NCBI RefSeq assembly: GCF_910592395.1
Contig: NC_088315.1
Span: 3,724,501 to 3,784,500, forward strand
Length of the DNA: 60,000 nt
Direction of reading: 5' to 3'
DNA from: Lineus longissimus
Lineage: Eukaryota > Nemertea > Pilidiophora > Heteronemertea > Lineidae
Position numbers and translations under genes: made by a program. Positions 13,201 through 28,200 of the stretch are shown piece after piece. Numbering within the stretch: position 1 is the first letter of the stretch; every line of letters starts with the position of its first letter. Under the pieces are notes generated by a model. The model saw only the letters and a list, made by a program, of their open reading frames with translations. It made no database searches and had not been told where the DNA came from.

Positions 13201-16200
13201 GCACGCGTTAATATTCAAAATAGTTAGTAGGTCATCATACAGGGTGGCCCATAAAATTAACAGTTTGTACTTTTTTAAATCCAAGAGTACCACACAAATG
13301 AATGAAGTCCCCACCACTTGCTTACGATGACAGCCACTTTGTGGCATTTTAACGGGTGAGAAATTCAAAACAGCTACACATTTACACATTTAACTCAATT
13401 ACACACTGCAGTTCTACATGGAGTTAGACCCTGCAATAATGCGCAATATGTAAAGGGCCCTTCAGTCAGTATGAGTCATTTTCCACAATATGATCTCGGA
13501 CTTTTTCATCCTTTGAAGATAGGATTTTCAGCACTTTCATTTGGGGACACCCTGCGCTACGAAATGACATAGATCCCTGGTTAGTTTAAAACTGAAAGTC
13601 ATTTCTTAAATACCCTTTAATACTTAATATAGAAGAAACTTAAGTTATTCCGCTGAAATTTCTTAAATTCAACCAAAATCGCAAATGAATTGTGCCCAAA
13701 TTCCAAATCAGCATTTTAGTTTTAAACTAGGACAATTTGAAATGATGTTCTAAGTGTGAAGCTTTTTGGCGTTTCCAAGATGCTTGACCATGCGCACTGC
13801 GTTCGACGCGTGTCGGGAGACTTTCTTACCTCTGAGCCTAAAGAGTTCCATAAAATGAGGCTTGCAGTACAAGTTGCCTTCATTGACAGAGTAGTTGCCA
13901 ACGCTGGAAAATAATGAGAATGAGTTAAAAAATTCAAAATTGAAGTCGACCAAACACCAGATCTTGGTGTTCATCATGCAGTTACAAATACAGAACGGAG
14001 ATGGCAGCACTGCTTGTCCGAGCAAACTGGAGAGTATCAGTCAAGGCTCCATTCAGTAACCTGAGGCAGGACCAGTATGGCATAGCTATCTGGACCATGA
14101 GCATTTTTTCCTATTTACCTCACCCTTGTTTCATTACTATCGGTATCCAAAGGGACCAGTCTGAAGCATGGGACAGGGGACCCGTCTATAGATTTGGGAC
14201 ATGGGACCAGTCTATAGACTTAGCCAGAGGTCCGTCTATGAGGTCAATCTCTCACCAGCTAGTTCAACCTAGATACAATTCATAGGATATTCCCCTTGTT
14301 CCATTTGATTGGACCGGTCTATGAATGCAGGTTGGAGCATGGACTAGGTTAGCAGGCCTACGAGGGCAACCGCTATGTACCACTTTGACCAGATTATAAA
14401 GAGATAGAAAGTGCTTACGAATGACACAATCTGAAAAACAGATATGATAAGCATCTTCGATAGAGAAGGAAAGAAAGGAGTTTAAAGGTTTGAGTCAAAT
14501 TAAGGAAACCTGAGACCCCATCAGAGACTGGCACTGTTGGTACTTTTGGACATAACTATCCACTGCGCCACTCTGACAGCCTTCTACCGTAAACATGATT
14601 GTTCCACAGACAGCCTGCTGGATCAAATACTTGATTACTGGCAAATGGGCATTCTGGGTTATGAAATGGATCTACTGAACACCAAACGTACATAACAACA
14701 ATGGATTCATGTTTTCAGACCCGTACTGTCAGCAACTATCTGTAACCAAAATTGCCAAACACTAAGGACTTGGTTGAAGAGAAGTCAATCAGCAACTGCA
14801 GGAAGCTTAGAATTAAGATTTTGTGGTTCACTGAATGTCACCAGTAATATCTCATAGATATCCTAAAACTATTTACCACGAACCGAAGCAGGGGGACACA
14901 TGTATGCATAGCACCCATCTAAAATCATAGACTGCGGAGAAAACAGCCAAGAATTTCAGAAAATTGTGGGGAAAAAATCAAAACAAATTATCCGATACAC
15001 GCAAGAGAGGATAAGGAAGCAACTGAAATCTTTAACGAGAATTTTAAAAAGATTTTTTCAGATCCTTGCCTGGACTGTTCATCTAATGAACATCTGCAAA
15101 ATGAAAATACCCTATTGCCGATGAAATTCACATGCAAACCAACGCCCAGAAACTAGAAACAATAATCTGACTTTTTTTCAGATCAGCACTCCTGGTGGTG
15201 GTGCTCTGTAATGTGGAATCAAACTGGTGCCTTACAGGGTAAGCATTTGATGTTTCCATATCAAGTCTGCCCCCACACCAAAATCTCCCTGTTGCGACAG
15301 GTGGATTTCAATGTCATGGCCAATATTCGAAACATCAGCTGCCGACTTTATAAGCTGGTGGTTTTACTTCCCCACGACAGAGCTCCACCCATAGGGGTGT
15401 CGATCCGGAAAGAGACCCATTGCACCGGGTAAAAATTTTAACTGGAGCAAAGTAACATGGGGTTTAGTGTCTTGCTCAGGAGCTCCTAAAATCAAAACCA
15501 GGAAAAGATGCCCCTATTCCTGAACCAATGGGTTCCTAGCTATGTTCTTGTGTTTCTTACTTATTATATTTGACAAGGTAAAAATCATCACTGCATGACC
15601 TGAAACAGAACACCAACTATTACACAAATTGTAACTCTCGTTCACAACAGATCTCTCACATTCTCATGTTGGGGTAGACGCCACAATTCGCGATGTGTTC
15701 CTTTATCTCATTGATCCTCTTGGCGCAGATTCTCACCAGACATCCCCTCCCTACACCATTCTCATTCAACATGCCCAAGTACCGCCACACCACTCTCATG
15801 CCCCAGACTCCATGAAACCCCACACCCTTACCCTAGAGTCCTCTTGCATTTTGTGCACTTGAAGCACGTCTTGTGGTAGACTGCGTGGTTGGCGATGAGT
15901 TTCTCCATCTCGTAGACCCTCTTGGCGCAGACGGCGCATGTGTTCTGGTCTGAACCCTGCAACGCAAAGATATGATAAGAAAAGGCAAAAGATGGAGCCA
16001 CTAATGTGACCAGAACTTTAAAATCATATTGAAGTCAAAACGTTTTGCAGTTTTATTCATTCACTTAAAATCATGTTTCATGATCCAAGGCAACCATTCC
16101 ACCGAATTCAGATTTTCTCACAATTCAAGCTCGATGACTTGGAATATGACGTCACAATTTCCAGCTCAGGCAATAAGCTTATTGTACAGAGGCTGTCATC

Positions 16201-19200
16201 ATGCCTTAGTTGACCTCTGCGCCCATTACAAATACATTTTTTGAATAAACTGTACACCAGTCGCATGGAATCACAAAACGACAACGACAAATCGTACTTG
16301 CTCATCACAGACAGGGATTCACATCACCACCTACAACATGTGTGATATGTGGTCACCATATTAGTGCTCAACAAAATCAACCATATTATGATGACAATAT
16401 GAATGTGCTTGTGTTATATGCATGTTTAACATGACCAGGTTATGCCATGATGGGCTGTCAATTCAGAAGGCTATGTGACCATCGGCATTTTTTCTGCAAT
16501 ACAGATACATGTAGGTCGCTGAAGCAGGTTCAAGCTGAAAATTGTAGCAACTGAGGACAAGTTCAGGGTAAAGATGATCGGTGTGATTAGACACAACCAA
16601 AATCAAAATAAAGGTCACTGAACTTGACAGACTATAAAATCAGTCAGTGTCATTCAACATTAGGACAATGCAAAGCTCCCCGACTGATTTTACGGTAGCA
16701 AAGCTATCTACATGAGAGAAAGCAAAATACTATGAAACTACTTAGGCAAAGCTAAAAGGAAGCAAAATTTGCTAAATGTGCAAAATAGATACATGTCGTG
16801 GCTAAGCCCTGATTTGTCATAGTGACCGAGAACTGAAGATTGACATTGTCACGATAGGCGAAGAAGGACATAATGCTGTGATGGACCGACCCTGTCAAAC
16901 AATTCCTCAAATACTTACATGTACATTGAAAGGTGGTATCCATTTAAGACTATCTATTTCCTGATATTTGAAAAACATTGCAGAGGAGTCTCACTGCACA
17001 CCGTGCCAAGGATGTATACGAAATAGAGAACTACTTGACAACCCAAATAATATAAGAGTGTATCGCATCTGTACACATCTTATGTACAATTATCCTAAAC
17101 ATTAGTGATACCTAATACACTAATCAATTAATTAGCACGCTAGTAACGATTAATTAGCCAAGTAGTAACAACTGATGAACCCAACTGGCAGGGTGCGGTA
17201 GTAAAATGTTGTTGCAATGTCGTGTTCTGTGCACTGATGTACATAACATGTCAACACGATATTACAAAACTACTGGGTGTCATAAAACACTTACGTAAAT
17301 CGTGCGCAGAGACTCACCTGAGGAGGAGGAACCCATTTCAAATGAGAAACCTCATGGAATTTGAAGAACATTTTGATATCAGTGGGGTATCCCCAATCCT
17401 TTTAGTGATGGGTTACAAAGGATCATATGGCAATCTAACCAGAGTTCGTCGTTATCGTTTATCCCTCATGTGAATATCAAAGTCAAGAAACTGAATGGTC
17501 GAACTCCCGGAACTGAACTGTCAACATCAAGAAACTGAACCACAATAGTCAAGAAACTAAACTCCAGATTCTGAAGTGTGAAGTCAATAAACCTATAGGC
17601 CAAGTTCTGTGTATACGGAGGTCGATTCTATATATCATAGTAATAGAATCAATTCACAACATATTTCAATTAGAATTCTCGATGAAATGGTCAGCGTAAT
17701 GAGCTGTGGGGCCATACTAGGCATGTATTTAAAACACCTGTGCAACCTATTGCATAACTAGCCTAAATGTTACTGGATATGTGCAACTCATGCTCACGGT
17801 ATGCTGCAGACCTTCTGGTATCGCCTTCACAAAAATATCCTACGACGACAGACGAGACACATGATTCCAGAGATGGGACAGGTTGTCCGATAAAAAGATA
17901 TGCTAGAACAAGCCCAACCTGAAAATCACACATTTTGGGATCACTGGATCAATTTGCCTGGACTGACAATCAGTGAGAAGAATGCAATCTTACCAATCCT
18001 AAGAGAGACAGCTTCACCATCTTGCACAAGTACCAACACCCAATCTCTGTGAAATAATCCTTAGAAATGTAGTGGAACTTGGCAATGTTACTGCTAGAGA
18101 ATCCTCACTGCTCAGTGCTTCAAAGAAGTAATCCAATGCAAAGTTTAACCAGTCAGATTAAAAGCTATGATATCCCCAATTCAGATTAATGAAAAAGTTC
18201 TGCATTTGATTCCAATTTCAAAATCCAAAACTTATACTTGGCTTGAAAAATTGGTTGGATCTGGCTTGAAAAATTGGTTGGATCTGGTTAGCTAGAGTTC
18301 TTCACATGCATCAAAATGTATCAGATCGCTTCTCGAAACTAGCATTTGCAACTCTGTGATGTAATCCGCACACCTTTTTTGTAGCTTCTACATCCGATCC
18401 TACATCCCCGCTCATGTGTAATCTGTAACTGTAGGTGAGAAAGCTTATCCAGCAGACTCTTCAATAACACAACAGAACAGAGACTGGCAACAAGTTCGAA
18501 AGCTTATCCAAGAAATGTATTTTTCAAAACAGCAACTTGGTCTGATTCAAAGGACATAGGAATCAGAAACAGGGGATGAATCTTACCAATAGTTGATGGT
18601 TTGAAATCCATCGCCACTGTTTTTACCAGTTTTTATAGACAGTTTTATCCAAATGAACTGTTCATGTATCTAAGTATGAAGCTAATGCAGCACAACAACA
18701 CAGCATTTAGGGTGACTATTGTATTTTACACCAGTACCACCTTCAAAAAGTTCAACAGCCCGAGGCCAAATAGAATATTCCAATTGTCACGAGAGGAAAA
18801 CAAATTTCCTGCAAGTGTCCCTCACTGCATTCAGGTCAAAACAGTTAAAAAAACATTTCGAATTGCATGAATTTCTTCCTCACACCTGTCGAATTGAAAT
18901 GAGCTGTTCCAGTGCCTACAGAAGGTGTCCTGATAGTGTTATTCTTGATCCTGTCACATTCCTTCGATTACGCACAGATTGGGTCAAGGGCAATTGAGAA
19001 ATACGACCCTCCTCAGGCAACAAAGTCTCATTGAATGGACAAAGTCTCATTCAAATTCAAGGAGTTTTGCCGACACTTTTTTCAACCCACCCAGGATTCC
19101 TTGAAATTCTTGATCAAGTCATGAAGCTGCAAAAACTCTTCATTCTTTTTTGGCAGATTAGCATCAACTGGACACGACACTTAGAGACAAGTCAAAGATC

Positions 19201-22200
19201 AAGTGTACCACCAAATTAGGAAGTCTTCTGTCAACTGTCCATTGAAAAGTTTACTATTGTATAACTTTATATGGTCAAATCAAACTGTCAATGATCTCTA
19301 CTTATGCAATATCAGTTCAAAGCACTCAAAGGTGTATTGATAACCTTGTCTGACATGACAACGATTTGTATTAAGTTCTAAAACAGCCACAACAATCAAA
19401 CATTGCGCAAAATGAGGATAGGTTATGTCCTATCTTGAACAAGTTACTCAAAGTTCAGATGACAGCAATCACATGATTTGATAGGCTAATCCTACCAATC
19501 GAGCTAAGAAGAATGCTATTGAATTATATGAAAGTGGATTTCACTCATCAACAAGTCCCACAGCTGACTGAACAACCAGATGGATTGAGGTCTTCACTAA
19601 AGATATGGCTGCCGTTCTCAGAATTTGTGAAAAACTTGCAACTTCACACATACTCCGTGTAGTTCTTTGCAACACCAGTATCAGAACCTAAGAGGTGAAT
19701 TTCAGATTGACAACCACACATAAGGACGATTCCTGCACTGCAATACTGGGAGGTACCATGTCCCTCACATGCCCAAGGTACTGCCAAAATGTTTTCGAGA
19801 TGATCCACCATTGCCATACAGTGTATTTCGAACAGGCTACAAACACTGCAAGGACCCTTTAGTATCCACTACAGTCCACTTGGCATAATTTCAAACCTCC
19901 ATGTGCACTGAGACGCTATGACTTGTATTCAGGTGGATTATTGGGCTACCGTTCAAAATGGCGTGCCACCTAGCTGCAACTTGCTCCCGTCCTCTTATAC
20001 TTCCTCTCCAAATGAGTTTTAGACGAGTGCACATTCAGCTACAAAACCTGCCAACAGTACCACTTCAAATTTCACTCCATTCAACTTGGCATAATTTCTG
20101 ATCGCCAAGTGCACTCGTCCCCGACTCCAATGCAGACATACATAGACCAGTTTGTGGTAATATTTCTCTACTAATTAACACTTGTTTTGTTTGTGTAATC
20201 ATCAATAATTAAACACAGGCAGAACCTTAATAGCAAACGCTCGGTCACGATATTTTGGTTCAACAAAACCGATCATTATAAAAGGTAATCAGAATTTACG
20301 ATTTCTTGTAAGTTTCTGAAATTTCAACCAGTTGAAGATGGAGAACTCAGGAAGAAGATCAACAAACATTTGAAACTTGAAATGAAACTATAGTACCAAC
20401 AAATTGGTGATATACGAGGATAAAAAGTCCACAGTGAAGTGTAACAACACAAGTAGTAAACTAAACCATGAAGGAAATCAAGCCAAAACCGAAAACTGGG
20501 TGAAATTAAAGATGATAAAGAGGAAAATTCCCCTTGAAAGTTGAAATAAAGACGGAATATGTGCGAATATATGTTCTTAAAATACCAAATTTCCCTTATC
20601 CTTGAAGATCGGAAATTAACCCGCCAAGTTCAGTGCAGATCAGAAAAAGATAGTTTGATTTTGAAATTCGTCTACCTGGCCTTTTGCTGACCGGTTAGAT
20701 TTATCCAATGGATCATCAGGTTCAGCAGATTCCTTGCCATCCTGGCAATATAACAATTAATGTGATCATAATAGATATCAAATTGGTTTTGGAGCGATAT
20801 GCATCTTCCAACATGTATAATGAAGCGTGCTGAAGAAGAGTGGCTACCATGATTGTTGCGCAAGTAATGATGGTGAGTGATGGATGGAGCAGTATTTGTA
20901 CATTGTGACACGTTACAATATCACTGAAAGTTGATTGACTGGAAGAGATGAGTGAATTAGTACTGAATGTGTTCATGCGTCTATGCTGTACCGGCTTGGC
21001 TTGGCATCAGAGATTCGAAGAGCTTCAAAAGGTGGCTCTACATGTCATCACCAAAATTTTGGTCGACTGCACCACTGTGCGATGTCCGACAACTACCAAT
21101 TGACATTCGAGACGAGGGGAGTCTGACATTGCCCCTGATAACAAACCAAGCAGTTGAATGTACAGCAAGCTTTATGGCAAGAATTTCTAGAGCTATGTAA
21201 AAGCATGCACAGAGGAAATGTTGTTATAAAGACATTTATATCCAAATCAAAATGCAAAATGTTCTTCCAAAATGTTGGTAAAATATGTCAAATACCCAAG
21301 TTTTCTAGTCTAAACACACAAGCCATCGTGGCTTTCGCACACACCAGACTTCTGACTTTACGAAGGTTTAAGCATGTATAAGCTAGCTAGCTTGGCTGTC
21401 CTATAGAAGTAGAGCCTACTCTGACAGCAAACACAGTGTTTTCCACAAGCTGTTGAAAATGTGAAGGACTGACATATCCATCTCAAGCAGCGTAGGACTC
21501 GGCAGTTGCAACCATCTTTTGTACAAATTGTAGGACAGACACGGATATGTCCCTCTTCTGTATTACAATGCATACCTCAAATATAACCATCTTCACCAAA
21601 TATTCCACCGAAATTCCCCAATACACCAAAGATGGTTCTGATTTGACCCACTCTCCCCCCAGTGGAAACACTGTGAACTCTACCTAATACGGCGACAGAC
21701 GGGGAAACGTGTAGCAGGTGATAACAATTAGACGGACAGCAGTGCGAGTGACTTCCGTTTCTGCCGGATCCCTACTTACGAGGACTGTGACGTTGTGATC
21801 ACGTTCAGACACTGACGGTAATCCGGAACTTACGCCACTTTTGGCATTCCAGAAATTCAACAATTGGTCTGTTTCGACGTGATATGATTGGTCTTCTTCC
21901 TCACTGAAGGATTCTGGGATATCAGATTCGTTTTGTTGAGTTCTGACAAAGTCGTCCTCGCTGGTGGTCACATAGTTTTCATTGCCGGTCTAATGTAAAG
22001 AGGCATAATAATCATTGACCTAGAACATCAACGATACACACTCAGGGCAGAGGTTTTTCACTTGGCTGGTGTTCTATACCCCCCCCCCCCCCCTCCCACA
22101 CACTTTAACCAATGTCAGGATGCATCTGAGCAGAACAGATTGACAAAATCAGTTTAGTTCCACACTTTTGTTGGTTTTAAACTCCTTCATCATTAAACTA

Positions 22201-25200
22201 GTGATAGACATGCAAAGATTTTGATATTCAATTGGCATGCATACAAATCCTACATGGCTGACACCTGGTGTCAAAACTTCAAATACCAGATATTGTTCCA
22301 ATTCAACTTGCCCAACCACTCAGTACATTCTTGTACCTATATGTATAGCAAACCTACAGCAAGCCAAGATGAACAAAACTGAAAGCCATTCTTTTATGAG
22401 TTACAACCTAGTCCCTAGCTCGCTCATGCAGAGCATAAACTTCAAAATATATTTTGGTGCAAATAATATCAGGGACAAATTACCTCCTTCGAATTCTGCA
22501 AAATCAATATTTTTTAATGCTCGTTAATTTTTGAAAATTAGGTTACACAAGGAAGCAAATCCAGTTTAGTATCAGTTGAGCCCCACTTTTACCAGCAATG
22601 TTATGACTTGGTACAACATTCTGCTTTGTCCATAAGTTGGCCTGTTACCCCACAGACAGAGATCCAACATGCCACAGATTCGAAAGGACTAAGTCCAAAA
22701 GTGTGCAATGGAGAGAGTCTCCATACAGCATTTTGCACCAATTTCTAGAAATCTTGCCTTCAGTTCGGCTCAACTGAAATCAACTGGCTTGTCAACACTG
22801 ATACCATTGAAAGCTGAAAGCACTGATAACATTTTCCATCAATAAATTATGATGAAAACATCATTCACTGATAGGCCCCATTCCATAGGCCATGGAATGA
22901 AACCTCTCAAAAAAACTCATTTTCTACAACTAACAAACACAGCAAGGCTGAAAACAATTGGACGATTAGCTTGGGTACAACAACGGAATTCCAAGACTGC
23001 ACATCAAATCTTTTCAGTACTGAAATTTAGGCACTGTCTGCCTTTGCTTTTGTCATAAGAACAAATAAGTCTACATGTCCATGCTGGGCAAAGGGTCATT
23101 TGGTGCTCTTGAGACACAAACACACTGGTGACTTATTAGCCAAAGAAACGGTCAGTGCATGACTTAATGGAAGACTAGCCTTATCTTCGGCAAGAATAAG
23201 TCAACAAGGGAAAGCTATCCAAATGGAAGAACATTGTCTGTTCTCTGTCATCCAACTGGCAAGGCAGTGAGTGCTAGCCACCTCGGTAAAACTGAGCTGG
23301 CCGCAAAGGATTTGAGGTATCATTTACAAAGGTGGTGGGAGGAGACTGAGCTGGAGGACTATGTCTTCCAAGTTAGGTTATTTGCATGGGAAGTGTGGAG
23401 ATAGTCCTTGGTTAGACTTGGGAACTTTACTGAAAGTGATTCTGCGACCTGTTAATAGGTGCCACTTTGGGTCGTGCAGTCCAGATGATAGAAAAAGTTA
23501 ACGCAAATTTGTGTAATCTTTTATCAAATGACATGCTATAACTTCAAGCCCTGAAGTTTATCCAAACATCCATTTAATCATCTGCGCTTCTTTTCTGCCC
23601 TCATGACCAAAGATTACACAAAATTTGAGCTAAAGAGGCTGGAATGACCGGCACATGTACGTGATTACTTGAAAGAAACTGCATGATCAGGACATGACCA
23701 CGTGACAACATGCATAACTTACCAATTGTTTATTTGTGAATTTGTTCTAAGAAATTGGGAAGGTGGGGGAACAAAAAGAACTCAATATCAACATGATGTT
23801 AATTGGGGAGTGGCGGACAGCAGCCAGTGATCCAAGGCAGCGTCGAATCATTTACAATTTCAACTTCAAAGGTTCGTCCCGAAAATGATTCATCTCCTGC
23901 CTTGTTCAGTGACTGCCGGTGCACAGGTATTCATACAGTGACAATTGATACATATAGAACACATAATTACTTGATTAGGTAGAAGACCGATATCTTGCCG
24001 CTCCTGTTTGAAAAACGTCAGACATATTTCAAAAGTTTGGCCCAAAATCAATAAACTGTACCAACATATTTATCAAGGGTTCAGAGAAAAACTGCTCCGT
24101 TCAGAGGTAGTCATTGGGGCTGAGACCTACAACCAATAGTACCCGAATGTGTTCAGAGAGTCTCGATATTCCAGGGTTTGCCTACACTCGAATATGCCAC
24201 AAAAGGCATGCTGTTAGTTTTAACCATGCTATTGCACACCCTGTGCCTTTCAAATGGCTTCAAAATATCATGTAAAGTTATGATAATACATGATGGTTCC
24301 TCTTATGAAAGCATGCGTGAATCCAGCAATTCTTGAGAACGATGTGACAATGTCATATATTGAACTATTGCAGGGGCACCAAAAGCAGATGAAGTTTCTC
24401 AACTTTTGGCGTCACCTGTATGATACTTACAGCGATAAAGATGGCCGACTTGGTTTCCTTCTCAGTCTCCGTCTTGGTGACACGCTTCGGAGGCTGGTAG
24501 TCTTGTTTCTCCATCTCAAACGCACGGATCAACGATTTTGAAGAACGACGCTCTGGAAGAGAAGGAGGCGAACGCTCAAAGATAAATTTGGTAGATTTAA
24601 CATTTCTAATACAACAGGGACATCGTCGTGGTGAAGACTTGATAACTATCAAATTTCTTTGGGCATGAGACGGTCAAAAACAGTTACTCACCTTCATTTT
24701 CGTATCCGATATCATTTTCTTCAGGCTCCATCTTTTGAGGTTCCTCCTCGTTCTCTTGCTGTAAGAAAGGAGAGGAGATCAGTGTAGACGGCGATGAAGT
24801 CGGAGTGTTTGTGTGTGGAAAACAAAGGTCTTCATAACCCCATTGCCTTAGAATTCTCAGTGTTTTTAAGGTTACACAGAAGCAACCTTGATATATTGAC
24901 AATCCAAAATGTTTTTCTCTTATCAAATATTCTGTGAAATGCCCTGAAAAAGTCAGAGGGATTATTGATGTAAGATTTCCAAAGTAAGCTACTTCCTTAA
25001 ATACACTCATGCTGGTTTGCATCAACTGATATTCAACTAAAAAATCAGGTCTAACAAATAATTTTGACACAAAACTGAATGAATCAATACAAAACATGAA
25101 CACTTAATTCATGCAATAAGACAACAAACGTGCATCATCAAAATTTGGATTTGTTGATGTCGTCATACAGCATCACCCCTAAACGAATCACATTTTCAGT

Positions 25201-28200
25201 TTACATTCATCAACAGCCCCGAATGAAGGACTACGGTGCACAAATTTCTTGATAGCTTCTTTGTGAATCTGATAGTTAAACACAAATACAGAGAGTTAAA
25301 GTAGTTTTTGACGACAATAACCAAAGGCATGCAAAGGGAGCAGTGTAACATGTTTTGTGGACATTGACAGGATGCCTCCAAGGAGTGATTTTTTAGTTCT
25401 TCAACGATTTCAGAAAGATCAGCAATTATGAGCGTATTCAATTCATCAAATAGAATAAGAGACTTAGAACCAAAATCACCTTGTCTGAAAAAAATAGAAA
25501 TTTGTTAATCAGTGCATAATAGAAAACCTCAAATCTTTGGGGATAAAATCCAACCTGCCGATATACAAAATACACAAAGCACCTCATCTATAATGATGTT
25601 TTACATTACAAAACATGTGCTGCCACCGAGGAATTGCAAATTTCAATTCTACTGCCACCAGATTGTAGCTAGAATCCTATTATCTCGGAGTAACAGAGAA
25701 AACACTAAAGTCAATACAGGGTTCAAACCTCAGACCTGCGGTTTAGAAGGCAATCACCCTACCAACAGAGGCGAAGGTAACTACCCTCTTGCCTGGGCTA
25801 GTGGGAATGATGCCACCACTACATAAGCAAGTAGAAATATCAAGAAGAATCTTTGAAAACCAAGTGAGGGATAGGGTTGGGGATCTTACCATTGAACACT
25901 GGGTGTACAACATTGACATGCAGTGTCCAAGTCAAGGGCATTACACCAAGGAGGCGAAGAATAGTTTTAACGTGGTGCTCCTCTACGACATAGCTACAGA
26001 TCCTTCCACCCTGGCGAAAAGTCGGCAAAAACTTCTTCCACCATTTGGGAAAGTCCACACCAAGCCCAATGAAACATCACTAATTATTAGTCTACCTTGT
26101 CAGGGACGAATATTTTCATAGCGTGGGTCGCACGAGCTCCGGACGGACTATACTTCCCAACTCCAGTCCATAAGCGTTTCCCTCTCAGGCTGTTCGTGGG
26201 ACTTGATGATTCTGATGAGAGCATACTGCTGTCCATATCCGTCATCGGGTGCCGGAATATCCGTGGAAAAGCAGTTGGATCGCCGTTGTGCTCGACGTAG
26301 TAAACTGTAGGTTTCTGTGCACCTGTGTAGTAAGTGTCAGGAGTCGAGTCGCTCTGTAAGTAGTCGTCGGGGTCAACCCTGCCATCAACATAATTTGTGA
26401 CATCAACATCACTGAGATGGTCCGAATCTATTGAACTTGCATCGTTGTGGAAGTGTAATTCATATCGAAAGGGCTCTCCATCTACTTGATCAACAGGAAC
26501 CTTACTTGGACCAGAGTTTTTCACATTGTTTGGATTGATTACAAATTCCTTATTCCTGCGCAAGTTTTCCTTGTTTTTATCAGCTGTTTTATCAATAATA
26601 ACCATAGGCTTGACATCGAACTGAAATTCTAAAGGTTTATACTTGGAGTCTTTGGTTGGTGGTAAATCAAAGTGCATAGAGTTGCGATACTGCTGGTAAT
26701 CTGGGTTTTGGCGTATTTGCCCCATTTTTGGTTTCGGAGTTTTCTCTACTTGCGTTGCATACTGTGGTTGTATAGTTTTTGCATCAATATAATCATGCTC
26801 ATCTGCATTTCCAAATACTGCATTCCACTTCGCTTTATCTTCATCAACTAAATCCAGCGTGCTTGTCGTGCTACGTTCACTCTGATCTGACTCCCCACGA
26901 TACACCCCAGGGTGCTTCTTCTCCCGACCAGTCCACCCAGAGGAGAAGGTCTGCTTTGGAGTATCAATAGAATAATCATCATCTGAGTCACTGCTAAACG
27001 AATGTGGCACAGGTGCCCTCCGACGTTGCTTCTTCCTCTCAACAGGGCGCTCTTGACCAGGGCTATCTGATCCCCGCTTCTTTTCCTTGCTTATTTGATT
27101 GAGTGTACTCTTGGACTTCGGGGCCTGAGGGGTCCCGTAGATGACATCTGGGTATGCCTTCATGACCGGTATCGCTCTCTCCTCCTCATCCGCTGGAGCA
27201 AAATTGATGAGAATTTCTCGATCCGAATCATCCGGAGGAGGAGAAGGCCACCGTGTTTGCTTCTTTCGTTCATCCACGATCGTTGTTGTTGTTGTCCGTT
27301 TCGTCTGTTCAATGACAACCATCGGTTTCTTTCGTTCAACTTGATTTTCATCCTTTGAGATGATAACTATCTCTTTTTCCTCTCCCATAAACTTCCTGAA
27401 GTTTTCCGGAATCTTGCTCCGATACTGAGCATAGTCCTGTGGCAAAGGAGATCCAGATCGAGGAGGCGTTGCCCGCGTTTCTGCAGATTTTGATTTGTTT
27501 TCTGGTTGAAATATTATCCAGTTATCTTCAGGTTCCTTCAGCGGTGACCAAGTTTCCTTCTTAGGTGAGTAGGTTTCCTTCAGGGGATCTCGCCTTTGAT
27601 GAGTCCAGGCTGGAGAAATATTTTCCTTCAAAGGTGACCTGTCCCTATCTGGGTCGAAAGGTTTGGGTGCAGATTCTTGTGGCCTGATCCAGTCATGTAG
27701 AACATCTGGTTCTGGCTGCTCTTGCCTATGTCTCTCCTTGTTAACAGGCTGCAACTCTCTTGCCATTGGCTTCCCATGACTGACAAGAGAAACCTCATCA
27801 TCCGCATTGATATCATTAAGTATAGCCCATTTCATGTCTTCAGACAAGAGACCTTCCCCAGCAGGTGTAGCTGGTGGACTGCCCTTAGCGTCATCGAAAT
27901 TAAGTAGAACGTCCGACATATTTGTGGGTACCTTCTCCAAAATGGTTTCAGAAGCAGGGGTTTCCTCCAAAGGCTGTTCTTCAAACTCCACCAAATTCAG
28001 CTGCTCATTCAAATGGAATTCCTTTTCCTTTGGTAGTCTTCGATGCTCCTCTGCTGGCCAAGGGGAAGCATATTCGTTTCCCCTCTCGACATATTCAGCC
28101 TCATCATCTGATGAATCACTACCTCCAGTTTCCACATCATCGATATATGATATTTGTTTTGCAGGGGTTGCTGTGTCAGAGTCTGTCTCTGTCGGTGTAT

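Noticed and set aside
13750-13829. Read-through of the second LIM exon to GKKVSRHAS..KKLHT
   Set aside because: A consensus donor (AGAG|GTAAGA) precedes it and a phase-matched downstream exon resembling the EPLIN-class tail exists.
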